A DNA stretch of 64,000 nt from Arcuatula senhousia (GCA_963971305.1 OZ020309.1:13323001-13387000), one strand, 5' to 3'; shown: positions 25,887 through 38,102, counted from the first letter of the stretch. Notes: a model not told the origin generated them from the letters alone. Numbers and translations are program-made.

Positions 25887-26285
25887 TTTTTACCTTGCTT
25901 CATTGAAGGGGAAAGCAGGTCTTCGTCAGCCCGTCCTTCCATTGCACTATACAGGTGCTGTAGTCTCAAAAACCGAACACTAGATCTTTATTAAATTTTA
26001 CATAGTGATTGCAGATATTGAAGATGTGCCCTTTTGGGGATAATTTAATAATTCCATTTAAGAAATAAAGGGCTGATTCAAGGTGACCAAAAAAGCCACT
26101 CTTGTATTTTTTCCCTCAAAAATTGTTGTTCTGATTGATCAAAGGAAACTTTGCTGTAAGGTTACTTATCATAAAAGGATGAATAATAATTATGATTGAT
26201 TCTGAATGTCCCCTCTTTTTCTGTTAGAAATTAGGACCCAAAAGAGGCAAAAAAATGAAACTTTTGGTGGTTTTCCACTATAACT
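25887..26285 (+). mobile_element. Hairpin-headed repeat fragment, family J
   Basis: After a T-run the head reads ACCTTGCTTCATTGAAG then GGGAAAGCAGGT, which can pair (CTTC/GAAG inside, GCTT/AAGC and ACCT/AGGT outside). CCGTCCTTCC follows, then phrases shared with other hairpin-headed repeats (AGGACCCAAAAGAGGC). It runs without a clear end into a family C element near 26285. Either one element inserted in the other or the two are a chimera. Confidence 0.5.
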
Positions 26286-27381
26286 TTATTTCTGGAGGTG
26301 TCTGTCTTCGTCGTCTGTCGTCGTCGTCATCTGTTAACAATTTTTCAAAAATCTTCTCCTCTGAAACTACTGAACAGAATTCAATGAAATTTGGAATGAT
26401 TGATCCTTAGGGTGTCCTGCACTAAAGTTGTGTTTCGATTTTTGATTCGTCAAAAAAATGGCCGCCGTTACTAATATTAGACCATGGGGTTCAGACTACT
26501 GTTTTTGGCTTGTAATTCAAAAAGTATAAGAGATAGATGAAATCTGATGCCACCGCAGTGCTTCAGGATCAAAAGCTCTACAAAAGTCTCCATTTGGTCA
26601 AAGTTGTCAGATGACCCATTATAGGGGTTACGGCCCCTTAAATGTGAAAAATAACATTTTTTCATGTTTTTGGCTTATAGAATGAAAACTATTGCAGATA
26701 AAGAAAAGCTGTTGCTTGCTTAAATGTTCAGCTCATTTAGCTCTACAAAAGTCTCCGTAGGGTCGAAGTTTTCAGATGACCCCTTATAGAGGTTACAGCC
26801 CCTTAAAAGCGAAAAATAGTGTTTTTGGCCTTTAGAATGAAAACTTTTGGGGATAGAGAAAAGCTGTTGCTTGCTTAAATGTTCAGCTTATTTAGCTCTA
26901 CAAAAGTCTCCATAGGGTCAAAGTTGTCAGATGACCCCTTATAAGGTGAAAAATAGTGTTTTTGGCCTATAGCAGATAGAGAAAAGCTGTTGCTTGCTTA
27001 AATGTTCAGCTCATTGAGTTCTACAAAAGCATTTATAGGGTTGAAATTGCCAGATGACCCCTTATAGGAATTACAGCCCCTAAATAAACATGTTTTCATA
27101 ATTTTGGCTAATATAATGAAAACTATAGCAGATAAAGAAAAGTGGTTGCTTGCTTAAATGTTCAGTTCATTAAAAGCTCTTAACAAAAGTCTCTATAGAG
27201 TCAAGGTGTTTAGATGGCCCTTAAAATAACATTTTGCACGTTTAAGGCCTATAGAATGAAAACTATTGCTGAAAGAGAAAAGCTGTTGCTTGCTTAAATG
27301 CTTATTCAGCTCTACAAAGTTCTTCATAGGGTTGACATCAAGACCAGGTGAGCGATTCAGGCTCCTGGGAGCCTCTTGTTA
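26285..27381 (+). mobile_element. Pearl-like element, family C copy 2
   Basis: It carries the GTCGTC triplets, the CTCCTCTGAAACTACTGAAC block, about five 155-bp core units (GCTGTTGCTTGCTTAAATG) and the terminal GACCAGGTGAGCGATTCAGG ... GAGCCTCTTGTT. The usual head hairpin (AGCTCACCTGG) is missing; family J sequence leads straight into the triplet region. Some core units are shortened. Confidence 0.75.
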
Positions 27382-27595
27382 TTTTTTATTTCCTGTCTGA
27401 TTTTTATTTGTTTATTAAGGAACCTTAGATATTTTTATTTCCAAATATTTATTGTCTGTCCACCACGGGTTGCAGTGACATTATATATATGCAAGTGTCA
27501 AAAACTTGACTATCCATGTTTGGCCAAGAATGTATATAAATAAAGTTATTCCTATTCCAGTTGTGCACTATTTATTATGACTTCTTATTTTGTAG

Positions 27596-27656
27596 AGACA
27601 GTTCTGTACTCAGGGATGTAGCTTTGCCTTGAATGTGTACACTGAACAGATAAAAG
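27596..27656 (+). CDS. ROS1: ROS1/sevenless-like receptor, last cysteine-rich exon
   Basis: A 61-bp exon flanked by TTCTTATTTTGTAG and the donor GTAAGG. It begins in phase 0 and ends after the first base of a glycine codon. It encodes RQFCTQGCSFALNVYTEQIK, with one more CX3C pair (CTQGC). As I recall it, human ROS1 has a CX3C pair at the equivalent place, followed by an acidic linker and the first FN3 domain, which is the order here. The phase-1 end matches the phase-1 start of the FN3 exon at 33860. This exon ties the cysteine comb to the FN3 part. Confidence 0.85.
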
Positions 27657-27957
27657 GTAAGGATGGCAGAGAACAGTGACAATAATCTAAATGTTTCCAG
27701 TCACCTTAATGATGCTCACTCTTCATGTTTCTAAATTTCAGTCTCATTTGTACCTTTAAATACCTTTAAATTATAAAATAGCATGGAAAAAACGTTGCCA
27801 AAACTTTTGGATCAAGTATTAAAAGGATTAATTGAATTGGTCGATCATCAAGGTAAATCAAATTAAAAGTTAAATTGTTTGAAAATTGAATTAGTAGTTG
27901 CTTCTGTCAAACAACCAACATCATAATAAATGGATGATAATACATGTCAGCATGTAT

Positions 27958-28262
27958 TGTTGAGTGTTAACTTTTGTGCTTGGTATGGGATTATTGATTG
28001 GGGAAAGTTGGGCCCAAAAAACCTTTAACCCAAATACATATCCTACACTAGAAATCTTTGACAAAGCTTTTGTTTGTACTTTGTCTTTTTGATATTTTCT
28101 GTTCCTTGTTTAAGAAGGGTGTCTACCTCTGACTATTTGAGGACTGGATTTGAATTATATGCATTTTATTTAGACCTTAGGCCGATTGCAGAACAGCGAA
28201 CAGCGCCTAGTGGCTTTTTGAAAGCTGCTAATTAGCTGCTGTCCATCGTGGTTTTTCTAAAT
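27958..28262. repeat. Dispersed repeat R3, copy 1
   Basis: Shares ordered phrases with 38930-39148 plus 40222-40310 and with 47600-47895: GTTGGGCCCAAAAAAC, TTTAACCCA, GACAAAGCT, CTGTTCCTTGTTTAAG, GGACTGGATTT, then a GC-richer block GAACAGCGCC ... GTCCAT. Boundaries are approximate and no terminal structure is seen. Confidence 0.7.
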
Positions 28263-29068
28263 TACCACTTGTTATGTGAGCTGTTTTGCATACACTTTTT
28301 CCACAACTCATTATTTTCTATTATTATGTATGCTCTTTAGAAAACACAATTTGTATGCGTCATTAGAAATTAATTGATTTCTTAATTGTTATTTTAACAG
28401 AAGATTTCATCTTTAACATTCAGAAACATTATTCTTCAATATTCTTCATTTTATGTTTGTTAGCAAAGAAATCTTTTGGTACAGTTGGTTTGGGTTCATT
28501 ATAATTGTTTCAGAATACTGTTTTGACAAATAAACTTGGCTTTCTGTATAAGTATATGGCACTGGTACATGTACATTAAGTAAGTGTCATCTAACTTGTG
28601 TTGCTCTTTTGCTAGAAATTATGTGGTAACAAAATGTGAAGCGTTCTAATGTATTAGGCTATAAACTTTGTTTTTGAAATCATAATTTTATTAAGTTTGA
28701 AAGTTTGTCTGTTTTTAATTTAGGTCAAATAAAATAATAGGTGTGGTACTAGTCACCTCTTTGATGGTGTGTCAGAAAACTTTTAAAAAAATTATTTGTT
28801 TTTTCATTTGAGGCTAAACATTACTGAATCTTTAATGATGATACTAAAAATATGGTTTTCAACTTATTTTGGTAATAAAGGGTTGGTTGGCAATACATAT
28901 TTCTCTTTTGAAATGATTGAAAAAAGAAGGTTAGGGTCTGGATGTAAAAGTAATCGTCAGTCGAATGACCGAAACAACACCTATTATTTTATTTGGTCCA
29001 AGTCAAAATTTAAATTCAGAAAAGGAAATGTTCCATTGCATTAAAGTATTAATTTTACACATCCTGCA

Positions 29069-29420
29069 GAAAACTCCACACTGATTATGGTTGGGCAGAC
29101 TTTTAACTTCAGGAAACTGTACAATGATGGGTTGGGCAGACTCTTAAACGTAAGAAACTGTTCACTTACGGGTTCAGGGCAAGGACTTAACTTCAGAGAA
29201 CTCCACACTGATTTGTTAGGCAGGTGCGTAATTTCAGGAAACTACAGTCTACACAATTGGGTTGGACTGATACTTTAACTCAAAACTTCAGAAAACTCTT
29301 CTTTGATGGGTCTGCTCCAAGAAACTTCACTGACAGGTTGAGCAAATACTTTACTTCAAGAAACTGTCACTGATGGGTTGGAGAGGGACTTAAGAAAATT
29401 GTACACTGATGGTTTTTGTT
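29069..29420 (+). repeat. Diverged tandem array of ~45-bp units
   Basis: About eight degenerate units with the consensus GATGGGTTGGGCAGAC followed by TTTAACTTCAGGAAACTG and CACT. Lengths drift between 35 and 50 bp, so this is an old minisatellite, in contrast with the exact array at 13511. Frames through it have no recognised domain. Confidence 0.7.
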
Positions 29421-29587
29421 CAGCCAGTCACGTTATGGTCATCACTTGGGGGGTCTGGCTTCTATATACATTATAGAATAAAACTCTGAATCTATAATTT
29501 TTGAAGGTTTAGAGTACAAAGATGAGCAAACTGCTCTGTATTTTCTTTAATCAACAATTTTGCCAAAAAGTATATGGAAACCACCTT

Positions 29588-31028
29588 TTTAGCTAACCTG
29601 GACCGAAGGTCCATGTGAGCTATTGCAATCACTTGGCGTCCGTCGTCATCTGTTGTCTGTCCTCTGTTTACAATTTTTCAAAAATCTTCTCCTCTGAAAC
29701 TACTGAACAGAATTTAATGAGACTTAATATGATTGATCCTTAGGATGTCCTGTACAAAAGTTGTGTTTCAATTATTGATCCCCCAAAAACATGGCCGTTG
29801 TGGCTAAAAATAGACCAAGAGGGTCAGACTACTGTTTTTGGCTTGTAAATCAAAAAGTATAAGAGATAGATGAAATCTGATGCCACCCTACTGCTTCAGC
29901 ATCAAAAGTTCTACAAAAGTCTCCATTTGGTCGAAGTTGTCAGATGATCCCTTATGGGGGTAATAGCCCCTTAGAGGTGAAAAATAGCATTTTTCATGTT
30001 TTGGGATTAAATAATGAAAGCTATTGCAGATAGAGAAAAGCTGTTGCTTGCTTAAATGTTCAGCTCATTTACCTCTACAAAAGTCACCATAGGGTCGAAG
30101 TTGTCCCCTTAAAGGTGAAAAATAATGTTTTTGGCCAATAGAATGAAAACTATTGCAGATAGAGAAAATCTGTTGCTTGCTTAAATGTTCAGCTCATTGA
30201 GCTCTACAAAAGTCTTCATAGGATTGAAGTTGTCAGATGACCCCTAATAGGGGTAACAGCCCCTTAAAGGCGAAAAATAGTGTTTTGGGCCAATAAAATG
30301 AAAACTATTGCAGATAGAGAAAAGCTGTTGCTTGCTCAAATGTTCAGCTCATTTAGCTCTACAAAAGTCCTCATAGAGTTGAAGTTGTCAGATTACCCCT
30401 TATAGGGGTTATAGCCCCTTAAAGGCGAAAATAGAGTTTCTGGCCTATAAAATGACAACTATTGCAGATAGGGGAAAGCTGTTGCTTGCTTAAATGTTCA
30501 GCTCATTTAGCTCTACAAAAGTCTTTATAGGGTTGAAGATGTAGGATGACCCCTTATAGGGGTTACAGCCCTTTAGAGGCGAAAATAGTGTTTTTGGCTT
30601 TAGAATGAAAACTATTGCAGAGAGAGAAAAGCTGTTGCTTGCTTAATTGTTCAGCTCATTTAGCTCTGCAAAAGTCATCATAGGGTCGAAGTTGTCAGAT
30701 GACCCCTTATAGGGGTTACTGCCCCTAAATTAACATGTTTTCATGTTTTTTACTTATATAATGGAAACTATATCATATAAAGAAAAGTGGTTGCTTGCTT
30801 AAATGTTCAGTTCATTAAGCTCTTAACAAAAGTCTCTACAGAGTCAAAGTGTACAGATGGCCCTTAAAATAACATTTTGCACATTTTTGACCTACAGAAT
30901 GAAAACCATTGCTGAAAGAGAAAAGCTGTTGCTTGCTTAAATGTTCAGCTTATTTAGCTCAACAAAGTTCTTTATAGGGTTGACATCAAGACCAGGTGAG
31001 CAATTCAGGCTCCTGGGAGCCTCTTGTT
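29588..31028 (+). mobile_element. Pearl-like element, family C copy 3, with intact head hairpin
   Basis: The head hairpin is clear: AGCTAACCTGGACC, GAA, GGTCCATGTGAGCT. CACTTGGCGTCCGTCGTC and CTCCTCTGAAACTACTGAAC follow, then about seven core units of ~155 bp and the end GACCAGGTGAGCAATTCAGG ... GAGCCTCTTGTT. The tail word CAGGTGAGC is the inverted copy of the head arm. It is the best copy for defining the family ends. Confidence 0.85.
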
Positions 31029-31359
31029 AAAAGTTATAAAAACTAGAGAAATTGAATTTGCTTGACAAAACACATATAAAAAAATATTTTAAAATTTACA
31101 TTGTGTTCAGCTTTATTGATCTAACAGATTTTTTAGATTCTCAATGTAAATTGATTCAATATGAGATAAAGTTTAATGGACTGGACATTTTTTCCTGTCA
31201 GAAGGAAATAACATCATGTTGATTCTTTTAAAAGAGACTTCTTCAAAATATTTCTTGGGCTTTTGTTTGTTTCATCTTTCATATTTACTTATTAAAGTGC
31301 ATTAACTTATATTTACAGATAAAGTGCATTGCTTTTATAAGAATTATAAAAGAATTGAT

Positions 31360-31905
31360 ATTTGTCCCCTGTTGCAACCTGGAGAGGGGACATAGAAATG
31401 CTGGGCGTCTGTCCGTTCATTAGTGTGTCTGTGTGTCCATCACACTTTTTTCCGTAACAGATTTCTCAGCTACCAATTATTCCTAGGCTTAGGATATTTG
31501 GTATGCAGCTTCAGGCAGGGATCTCATATGATCGGATGCGTTTCCAAGTCTGTCTTTTACCTACTTCCTGTTTTACAATATGACTTCGCTTTGTTTTAAG
31601 TGTAAAAAATGGAACAAAAATTTGTAATAAATTTCTCAGCAACCACCATTCCTATGCTTTGGGTATTGGGTGTGCAGCTTCAGATTGGGGTCTCATACAG
31701 TGGGATGTGTTTTCAGGTACTTCCTGTTTAACAATTGGACTTAGAATTTTTGGCACTCTGCGGGGGACCCAGGAATTCTGTTTTTGTTTATTTATAGTTT
31801 TGCCAAAGTCACTTCAGCCCAATATGTCATCTTGCAGTGTCCTTCATGACAAAGACTTTTGAAATTTGGCATATAGTTTTGTCCTATAGTACTATTTTGT
31901 GTAAT
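31360..31905 (+). mobile_element. Hairpin-headed repeat, family I
   Basis: The head TGTCCCCTGTTGCAACCTGG followed by AGAGGGGACA can fold (TGTCCCC/GGGGACA, TTGCAA inside). Then come TGTCCGTTC, two ~168-bp core units (TTTCTCAGCTACCA and TTTCTCAGCAACCA, each followed by ...TGCAGCTTCAG and TACTTCCTGTTT) and a poorly defined end. A related fragment lies at 61085-61320. Confidence 0.6.
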
Positions 31906-33067
31906 TTGATGGCTGTAGCTCATTAACATCATTTTTACCGAATATTTAAAGATGCAGGTGACATACCTCTTCTGTTGAAGACCTCCATTTTAGTTTAAAA
32001 TATTGATATCATATATAACATGTTAAGATGTATATAATTAGATTGATATATTATTATTTGAAAAAGGTTTTTTCAGCTCTTCCTAGTTATGTAGTATGTT
32101 CATATAACAAATTAAGTTAGTATTTCTTGTTCAATGAACAAACACGAAGTTTTATAGGATCATTGTTCAGTTTGAAATGCTTCTTTGGAAAAATATTGTT
32201 ATTCTGTTGTTGATTTTAGTCCTTTTCTAAAAGTACAATGTATTTAGAGTACCCTGCGGGTTTCTTCAGACATATTACGCTTCCTTTAAACAAATAATTG
32301 GCGATTTGACGTTTCCTGATTTTCCGACACAATATGCCAATACAGGATGTGAAGTAAATGTAGAAATCCGTCAGTTATTCCATTATCTACTGATATTTCT
32401 TTTCTGACTGGATTTTGTAATTTTGATGACTTAATGCATGTTGCATCACTGTAAAGTTGCTCTTCCTAAAATATGACATTCAAAAGAGAAGAACCATCTA
32501 TAGGTAATTCATCAGTAAGTACACATGTACTTGTAACTAATGGACTAAAAAAGGCAAAACTCACTATATTAAGTCTGATGCCAAAGAAATTCTCCAACAA
32601 GCTTTAATTTAATCTGTCTGATCTGATTAAGATAGAGTAGATAAGAAGAAAATAATGTAAACTTGATAAAACATTCCTAAATTGTATTTTCCAAGAAAAA
32701 TCAAAGCAAAAGGTCAGTTAATCCAACATAGAAAGATAAGGAATAGCAGATAATGGCATTCATTTCTGATCTCCTGGTCAGTACACTTGATTTCTATGAC
32801 AGCTATAATGAGTTACATTATCAGAGGTTAATGCTTTAATGAGCTGCTTTGTCAATTTAATGGTATTCAGATAACTAAGCTAATTTGAGTATATGAAATA
32901 ACAGGCTTTACATTATAACTCTATTTGTTAGGGTCTATTATTAGGACTGTCATGAACATAGGGCAATTATGGACTTCTAGTAAGCTTGATTGTCCAGTTC
33001 CAAAATTAGCCTCCCACAATGTCATTTTATGTTTTCCTATTTTTACAATGTTTACATATAGAAACCA

Positions 33068-33240
33068 GGGGCCTGGGTGGCTGAGTGGTCTAAGGCACTG
33101 GTTTAAATACCACACTCTCAGGTAGTGTTCGAGTCCTGCTTATAATTTCCAAAAACAGGACTTTCCCACCTGTATCAGTGATTAGGTTTGTCATTTACCT
33201 GCCCAAGGTTGGTAGTTTCCTACGGGTACTAATTTAGGTT
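33068..33240 (+). mobile_element. tRNA-derived SINE (Leu/Ser-like head)
   Basis: Box A is TGGCTGAGTGG (33078-33088), a perfect consensus match, and box B is GTGTTCGAGTCC (33125-33136), 36 bp further on. A leading GGGGCC and the GTCTAAGGCAC phrase resemble the D-arm of tRNA-Leu or tRNA-Ser. The acceptor stem does not close and no anticodon arm of normal shape is seen, so this is a SINE head, not a tRNA gene. A ~100-bp body follows; the 3' end is uncertain. Confidence 0.65.
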
Positions 33241-33859
33241 TCCTACACCATTATAGGTACCATGCTGTCTGTCAGTCTGTCCACATATCTTCCTAAATTG
33301 CTTGATGGATTTTCATAAAACTTAATTAATAACCTGAAAGAAGTATATCATATGGAGATTATGCATAAATTTTCCCTGCAGGGGAGATAATTGGACTTAA
33401 ATAAAGTAAATTATGTAGTGTTCAGTGGGAGAACTCATAAGCAAATCTATTCTTAATTCTCATAATGGATTTTGATGAAACTTTTCAGGATGGATGTGCA
33501 TGAAGACATTTCATGTTGCTCAAATACCATTCAGGAGAGTTGATTGGACTTTAGACATTTAGAGTCCAATATGAACATGATGAAGAGGGAGTATCCTTTT
33601 GTGAGCTTGCTCGTAGAATTAATAAAAAAGATTATCAAATGCTTGGGCATTAGAAACAACACAATGGGAGGTATTTAATTTCGTGTTTATACATTATCAA
33701 ACCTAAGAAACTACAATGCAAAACAAGTAGGAATTGTTTTATCCTGCCAGAGCACCCAATGCCACCTTATTGATTTTATTTGTATCATCTGCAGTTTTGT
33801 TTATGTCAAATCTTTTTCAACACTTAATTGACAAGATATTGCTTTGCTTTAAATTACAG

Positions 33860-34068
33860 GCTCCCTAGCTGAGTTGCCAGCTCCAGGTCTAAGGTATAAA
33901 GGTGCCTCATTTCTAACTCTTCACTGGAGTGGACCAATGAGTGACAATGTTACATTCTTTATTCAGAGCAGGGTATTAGACACCAATGGTGATTGGTTTA
34001 ATTATGGAACAGTCCTACCAAACAATGACATCAACATCACAGAATTACAACCCTTCATGAATTATACT
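33860..34068 (+). CDS. ROS1: ROS1/sevenless-like receptor, first FN3 domain (N-terminal part)
   Basis: A 209-bp exon flanked by TTTAAATTACAG and the donor GTAAGT. It begins in phase 1, completing a glycine, and ends in phase 0. It encodes SLAELPAPGLRYKGASFLTL and HWSGPMSDNVTFFIQSR, then WFNYGTVLPNNDINITEL and QPFMNYT. The HW tryptophan of strand B, the hydrophobic strand C pattern and the L-QPF-NYT segment before strand F are FN3 hallmarks. The lead-in LAELPAP resembles vertebrate ROS1 just before its first FN3 domain. NVT, NIT and NYT are possible N-glycosylation sites. The domain is completed by the exon at 38021. Confidence 0.93.
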
Positions 34069-34161
34069 GTAAGTTAGAGTTTAGTCCCTTTATAAATCTG
34101 CTATCAGAATAACAGCTCATTATCAACTTTACTATGAATTGAAAGAATTACATGTAATTAG

Positions 34162-34742
34162 TTTTTGTCTCGCCTGCGACAACTGTCGCAAAAGGCGAGA
34201 CTTAGGTATGGTGATTACGGCGACGGCGGCGGCGTCCACAATTGGTTAAAGTTTTTACTTAAGTCTGTTTTGTGTGAACTAGTTATGTTACACCATTGAT
34301 ATTTGGTATGCAGTTGCATCAGCATCAGTACAGATCAGTTTTAAAAGGATTTCACCTGTATGCTCCTACAGTCACGGTCTACTGACTTTGAAATTTTACA
34401 CCGATTTGGCCGAGGTTAACCTTTTTTCTTACGTCTGTTTAACATGAAGCAGTTATGGTACATCATTGATATTGGGTATGCACTTGCATTAGCATCAGTA
34501 CAGATCAATTTCAAAAGTATTTTATCTGTATGATCCTGCAGTCACAGTCTACTGACTTTGAGATTTTACACTTTTTAACTTTTTACTTATGTCATGAGTG
34601 TTTTATATAAAGCAGTTATAGTTCACCACTTATATTTGGTATGCAGCTGCTTAAGCATCAGTTAAGATCAGTTTAAGGAGGATTTTTACTTCATTTTATA
34701 CTGTGTCCAGTTGCGACAGGCGAGACATGTCTCTGTGTTAAC
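34162..34742 (+). mobile_element. Hairpin-headed repeat, family E
   Basis: The head is an excellent hairpin: GTCTCGCC TGCGACA, AC, TGTCGCA AAA GGCGAGAC. GGCGACGGCGGCGGCG follows, then three ~165-bp core units (GCATCAGTACAGATCA near 34323 and 34493, a variant near 34655). The end has TTGCGACAGGCGAGAC, which repeats the second arm of the head, then ATGTCTCTGTG. T-rich on the left flank. No reading frame. Confidence 0.8.
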
Positions 34743-35060
34743 AGTTTATTTTAATAAATTATTGTGTAAGTTAGCACAGAACCTTTATTCCTAAGTAAAG
34801 TTCCAAATTGCAGCTCTCAATGAATTATTCTGAAAATTATCAGAGTTAAGGCCCGTTTACACTGTATATCAAAAGTGATATATTCCAAAGTGATATGTTT
34901 CAATGAAACATACGAAATTTGCTTTTACACTGTATATATCCTACTTTTAGGTAAACAATTAATGTCTTTTTTTTTAATAGACTGTAATCTGATAGAATGT
35001 AAATGTCCTTTATCCTGTCATGTAAAAGATTTTTCATTTAACAGGGTTATCAAAATGTAT

Positions 35061-35612
35061 TTAAGGTAGATGGGGTGTCTTAAAAGTTATCCATAGAATT
35101 TTCTTAAATCTTGACCACAGTTGGTCGTAGACTGGTACTTCAAATCTCAATAATAAAATTAAAACTTCACCGCGAGAATTTTTGTAGAAACGACTTTGAA
35201 ATATGGATGATTTCAGTACTTTTAATAAAGGATCAATAGGGAAAATTCAAATTTCTTTTACCTAAAAAAATCCACTCCATAGATTTTTTTTAAAACTTGA
35301 GAAAATCTTTGTTTTCAAGGGATTTTTAAATATACTAAATAAAAAATAAAGTTCACCATCAAAATTTTTGATTAAAGTGAAAATGTGTTTTTTCCCTATT
35401 ATTTCTATAATAATTATCTCCCCTTAAAAAGTACGGGAAAATATTGAAATTCACAAAGAAGGTGTATTTAATCCTAATTTTTGTTGTAATTTCCAATTTT
35501 GATGTTGACCTAGCCCAATAGAAATCAATTAGAATCACAAGCATTATAAATTCTAAAGTTTTGATAGATGTGCAAAAAAGATGCTCAGTGATAGACACCC
35601 CATCTACCTTAA
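35061..35612. mobile_element. TTAA-ended inverted-repeat element, 552 bp
   Basis: Perfect 20-bp inverted ends: TTAAGGTAGATGGGGTGTCT at 35061 and AGACACCCCATCTACCTTAA ending at 35612. If TTAA is the target duplication, the inner repeat begins GGTAG. TTAA duplication is typical of piggyBac, but the inner ends do not resemble classic piggyBac ends, so the superfamily is open. There is no transposase. Confidence 0.85.
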
Positions 35613-38020
35613 TCAAACTTTTAGCATATGCTGTACGATGAAAAATTCATTTCATGCGAAAAAAAGGCCGTAAAGGTTTTCAAGATAACATTTAACCTCA
35701 AAGTGAAATACATGTTTTCCACCTTCATTTCACAGTTCATTCTAGGCCACACCACCTATAGTAAACAGCACATCCCTCCAACTTTTTTTAAATGCTGCCA
35801 TTTTTTCATAAGTAATAAAATGAATATTTTTTTGAAAGATTTGTGCGGTGGAAAAAAAGATAAAATAAGGACTATTATTATTTGTTTTGATGTGCATCCA
35901 GAAAGTAAAAATCTTTTACAATACTGGTTTCAACTTAAAGTTTAATAGAGTAATTGCCCTTTATAGGTTTTTCTGTAAGTTATACACACTCACACATATA
36001 TATGTTTCGTTGATAAATTATTGGAATATAATCATTAAGTCTGATGAAGGATAGCTAAATGTTATATTAAATATTGAACAGATTATGTCTGGTTTGATTG
36101 TTATCTGTCTTTTATTACATTACCTATATTACCAACAAACCAAATAAGAACATATAGATGCTGTTTAATAACAGTAGTAACTTAATCCCTCGTGTGGGTA
36201 TAATGTTAAAGTTGAGAAGCATTTAACTCGATAGCAAAACTTCAATTTAATTTTCTAAAAATCTTTTCCGAATTTCCTGTTTGATCGCCTTGCACCAATA
36301 AACATGCACTGTATCTCGAAAGTTTATAAAATAAACAATATGGCAATACATTCTTTTATGAATGAAAGTGTGTGAATGTTCCCAAGTTTATCTTTTCAGT
36401 AAATTATATAATCTATCCAGTATTATGTAACCTTACAATTTCTTTGTCTTCTGAAATGAAATCTGCCTTAAAGCTGATAAACTTAAGATTTTTTTTTACA
36501 GTGGTCTATAGGCAACAGTGATTATATATATGATGTCTTGATACTCTAGCTATAACATTGTTTGGAAAAATTGTCAGAACCATACAAAAACTAGGACATT
36601 GTGGTTCATGGAAGCATTGGTACTAAATAAATGATTCATTTCATTGATATGAGTTAATGGCAGATAATGCATATATGTAGACATAAAAGTTAATTGTCTG
36701 ATACAATAGATGTGCTGTCCTTATAATACCATATTAGTTGGGATCATTGTAATATGGTTTTATTAAGGAGGTACATAAAGAAGCTAGGGACAAACTTGTC
36801 TTTTAATCCTGCACAGCCATATCTTTTATTGGAATTTATGTGAGTGAATTTTACCCAGTGCCATTCTTCACTGAATGCTACATTATAAGTTTGAGTGTCC
36901 ATCATAGTATTCAGTTTTACTCTATTATAGGTAGACTTTCTTTTAAGGAATCAATTAAAAAGAGGACTTTGGTTTGGTGAGATCATATTTTTTTTTGTAC
37001 TTGTAAAATTCTAACAGGTCAATATCATTTCACTCTACAAAGAGAATTACCTTTCTTACTTGTCAAGTACCAATAGGATTCTTTGTTAATAATCTGTTTG
37101 AAAGAGAAGTTATGATTAACCAATCAGGCTCTTGGTGTGAATGACATTTTTAGAAGTAAATTTCATAAGCAATAATATATTATTTGAATTAAACTTTTCT
37201 TGTATTTCTTGTGGTGCCATTTGAATTTCAAGACATCTTATTCTGAAAGCAATTTCTTAGTTGATGGATATTAAAGAAAGCAATTTAATGATGTTCCTTG
37301 CAATCAAACACAATATCCAGTCGATTTTAAATTCTATCTTTTATTATAAATGAAACTAATCCAAGTAAAATTTCAAAATCTAAAAAGAGCCAGACAACGT
37401 GGTATAAAACTCGTCAGCGATGCTGTAATATAAATCACAAAAATAAAACCAATAGAGTAGCGATGACTGTGGTGTAAGAACTTACATGGAGCTTGAATGC
37501 CAAAGACTGGTCAGAATTCTAATTGTATATAAAAGAAATCTAGGAATAAATTCCTCTAGAAGTTGGTCAACTATCCTTATGATTCTGTCATGTTCATTCC
37601 ATATGGCAATTAGATTATGCTATTTTAACAACGATGCCCGATTTGGAATTAACTGTACTCAATGTGAAATGAATCAATACAGGGCAGAAATTCAATAACT
37701 ATAATGCCCTGGGAAAAATATATCAAAACAACAGTTATTTATATTGCCCTCAAAATTATTTTATAAGGTAATAAAACAGTTATTCCATGCATATTTCAAA
37801 GTAATAGTCCAGGAAATATTGTTGTTTGTGAGAATTCCCCTTGTGTTCTTTTGCCCTTAACCATTAGCTTCAGGCATTTAAGAACACTTGGTGTTTCTGA
37901 AACCTTAGCAAAGTATTCTGGGCTTTTTCCCTCATATGAATTGAATAACTGTACAGTGATTGTATCTACTCAACTGAAGCCATACATGTAGTCATTTAAA
38001 GATGTTATTTCTATTTTCAG

Positions 38021-38102
38021 TTCCGAATCTCAATAGTTATAACATCAAAAGAGGTATTATATTCTCCTGAATCTGAGATCATGACCACTCTTCCGTATGG
38101 AG
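38021..38102 (+). CDS. ROS1: ROS1/sevenless-like receptor, C-terminal part of first FN3 domain
   Basis: An 82-bp exon flanked by TTATTTCTATTTTCAG and the donor GTAAGG, starting in phase 0 and ending after one base of a codon. It encodes FRISIVITSKEVLYSPESEI and MTTLPYG: strand F (FRISIVI), the F-G turn and strand G of the FN3 domain begun at 33860. As I recall the human protein, its first FN3 domain ends with a similar FRV-V ... LYSPPS ... HG-VP run. The phase-1 end agrees both with the next exon at 49423 and with the candidate cassette exon at 42296. Confidence 0.93.

Larger units (their letters stand above)
17127..27595 (+). other. Intron 3 (10.5 kb), mostly a LINE on the opposite strand
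   Basis: Phase-0 intron. The LINE occupies about 18503-25250 on the minus strand with a nested family A element (21168-22430). Downstream lie a J-type head (25889) and a family C element (about 26285-27381). Bases 17130-18500 and 25250-25880 are AT-rich with nothing recognised. Confidence 0.75.
27657..33859 (+). other. Intron 4 (6.2 kb)
   Basis: Phase-1 intron. It holds repeat family R3 (27958-28262), a diverged 45-bp tandem array (29069-29420), family C copy 3 (29588-31028), a family I element (31360-31905), a tRNA-derived SINE (33068-33240) and a degenerate two-unit repeat at about 33240-33640. I recognise nothing in 28270-29060 or 31910-33060. Confidence 0.7.
34069..38020 (+). other. Intron 5 (4.0 kb)
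   Basis: Phase-0 intron splitting the first FN3 domain. It contains hairpin-headed family E (34162-34742) and a TTAA-ended inverted-repeat element (35061-35612). Near 36044 the phrase CTGATGAAGGATAGCT resembles the degenerate Penelope-like motif described at 38235. I recognise nothing in the rest (35620-38000). Confidence 0.7.

Noticed and set aside
33068..33141. tRNA-Leu or tRNA-Ser gene
   Set aside because: Acceptor and anticodon stems do not close. The boxes sit in a longer SINE-like unit.
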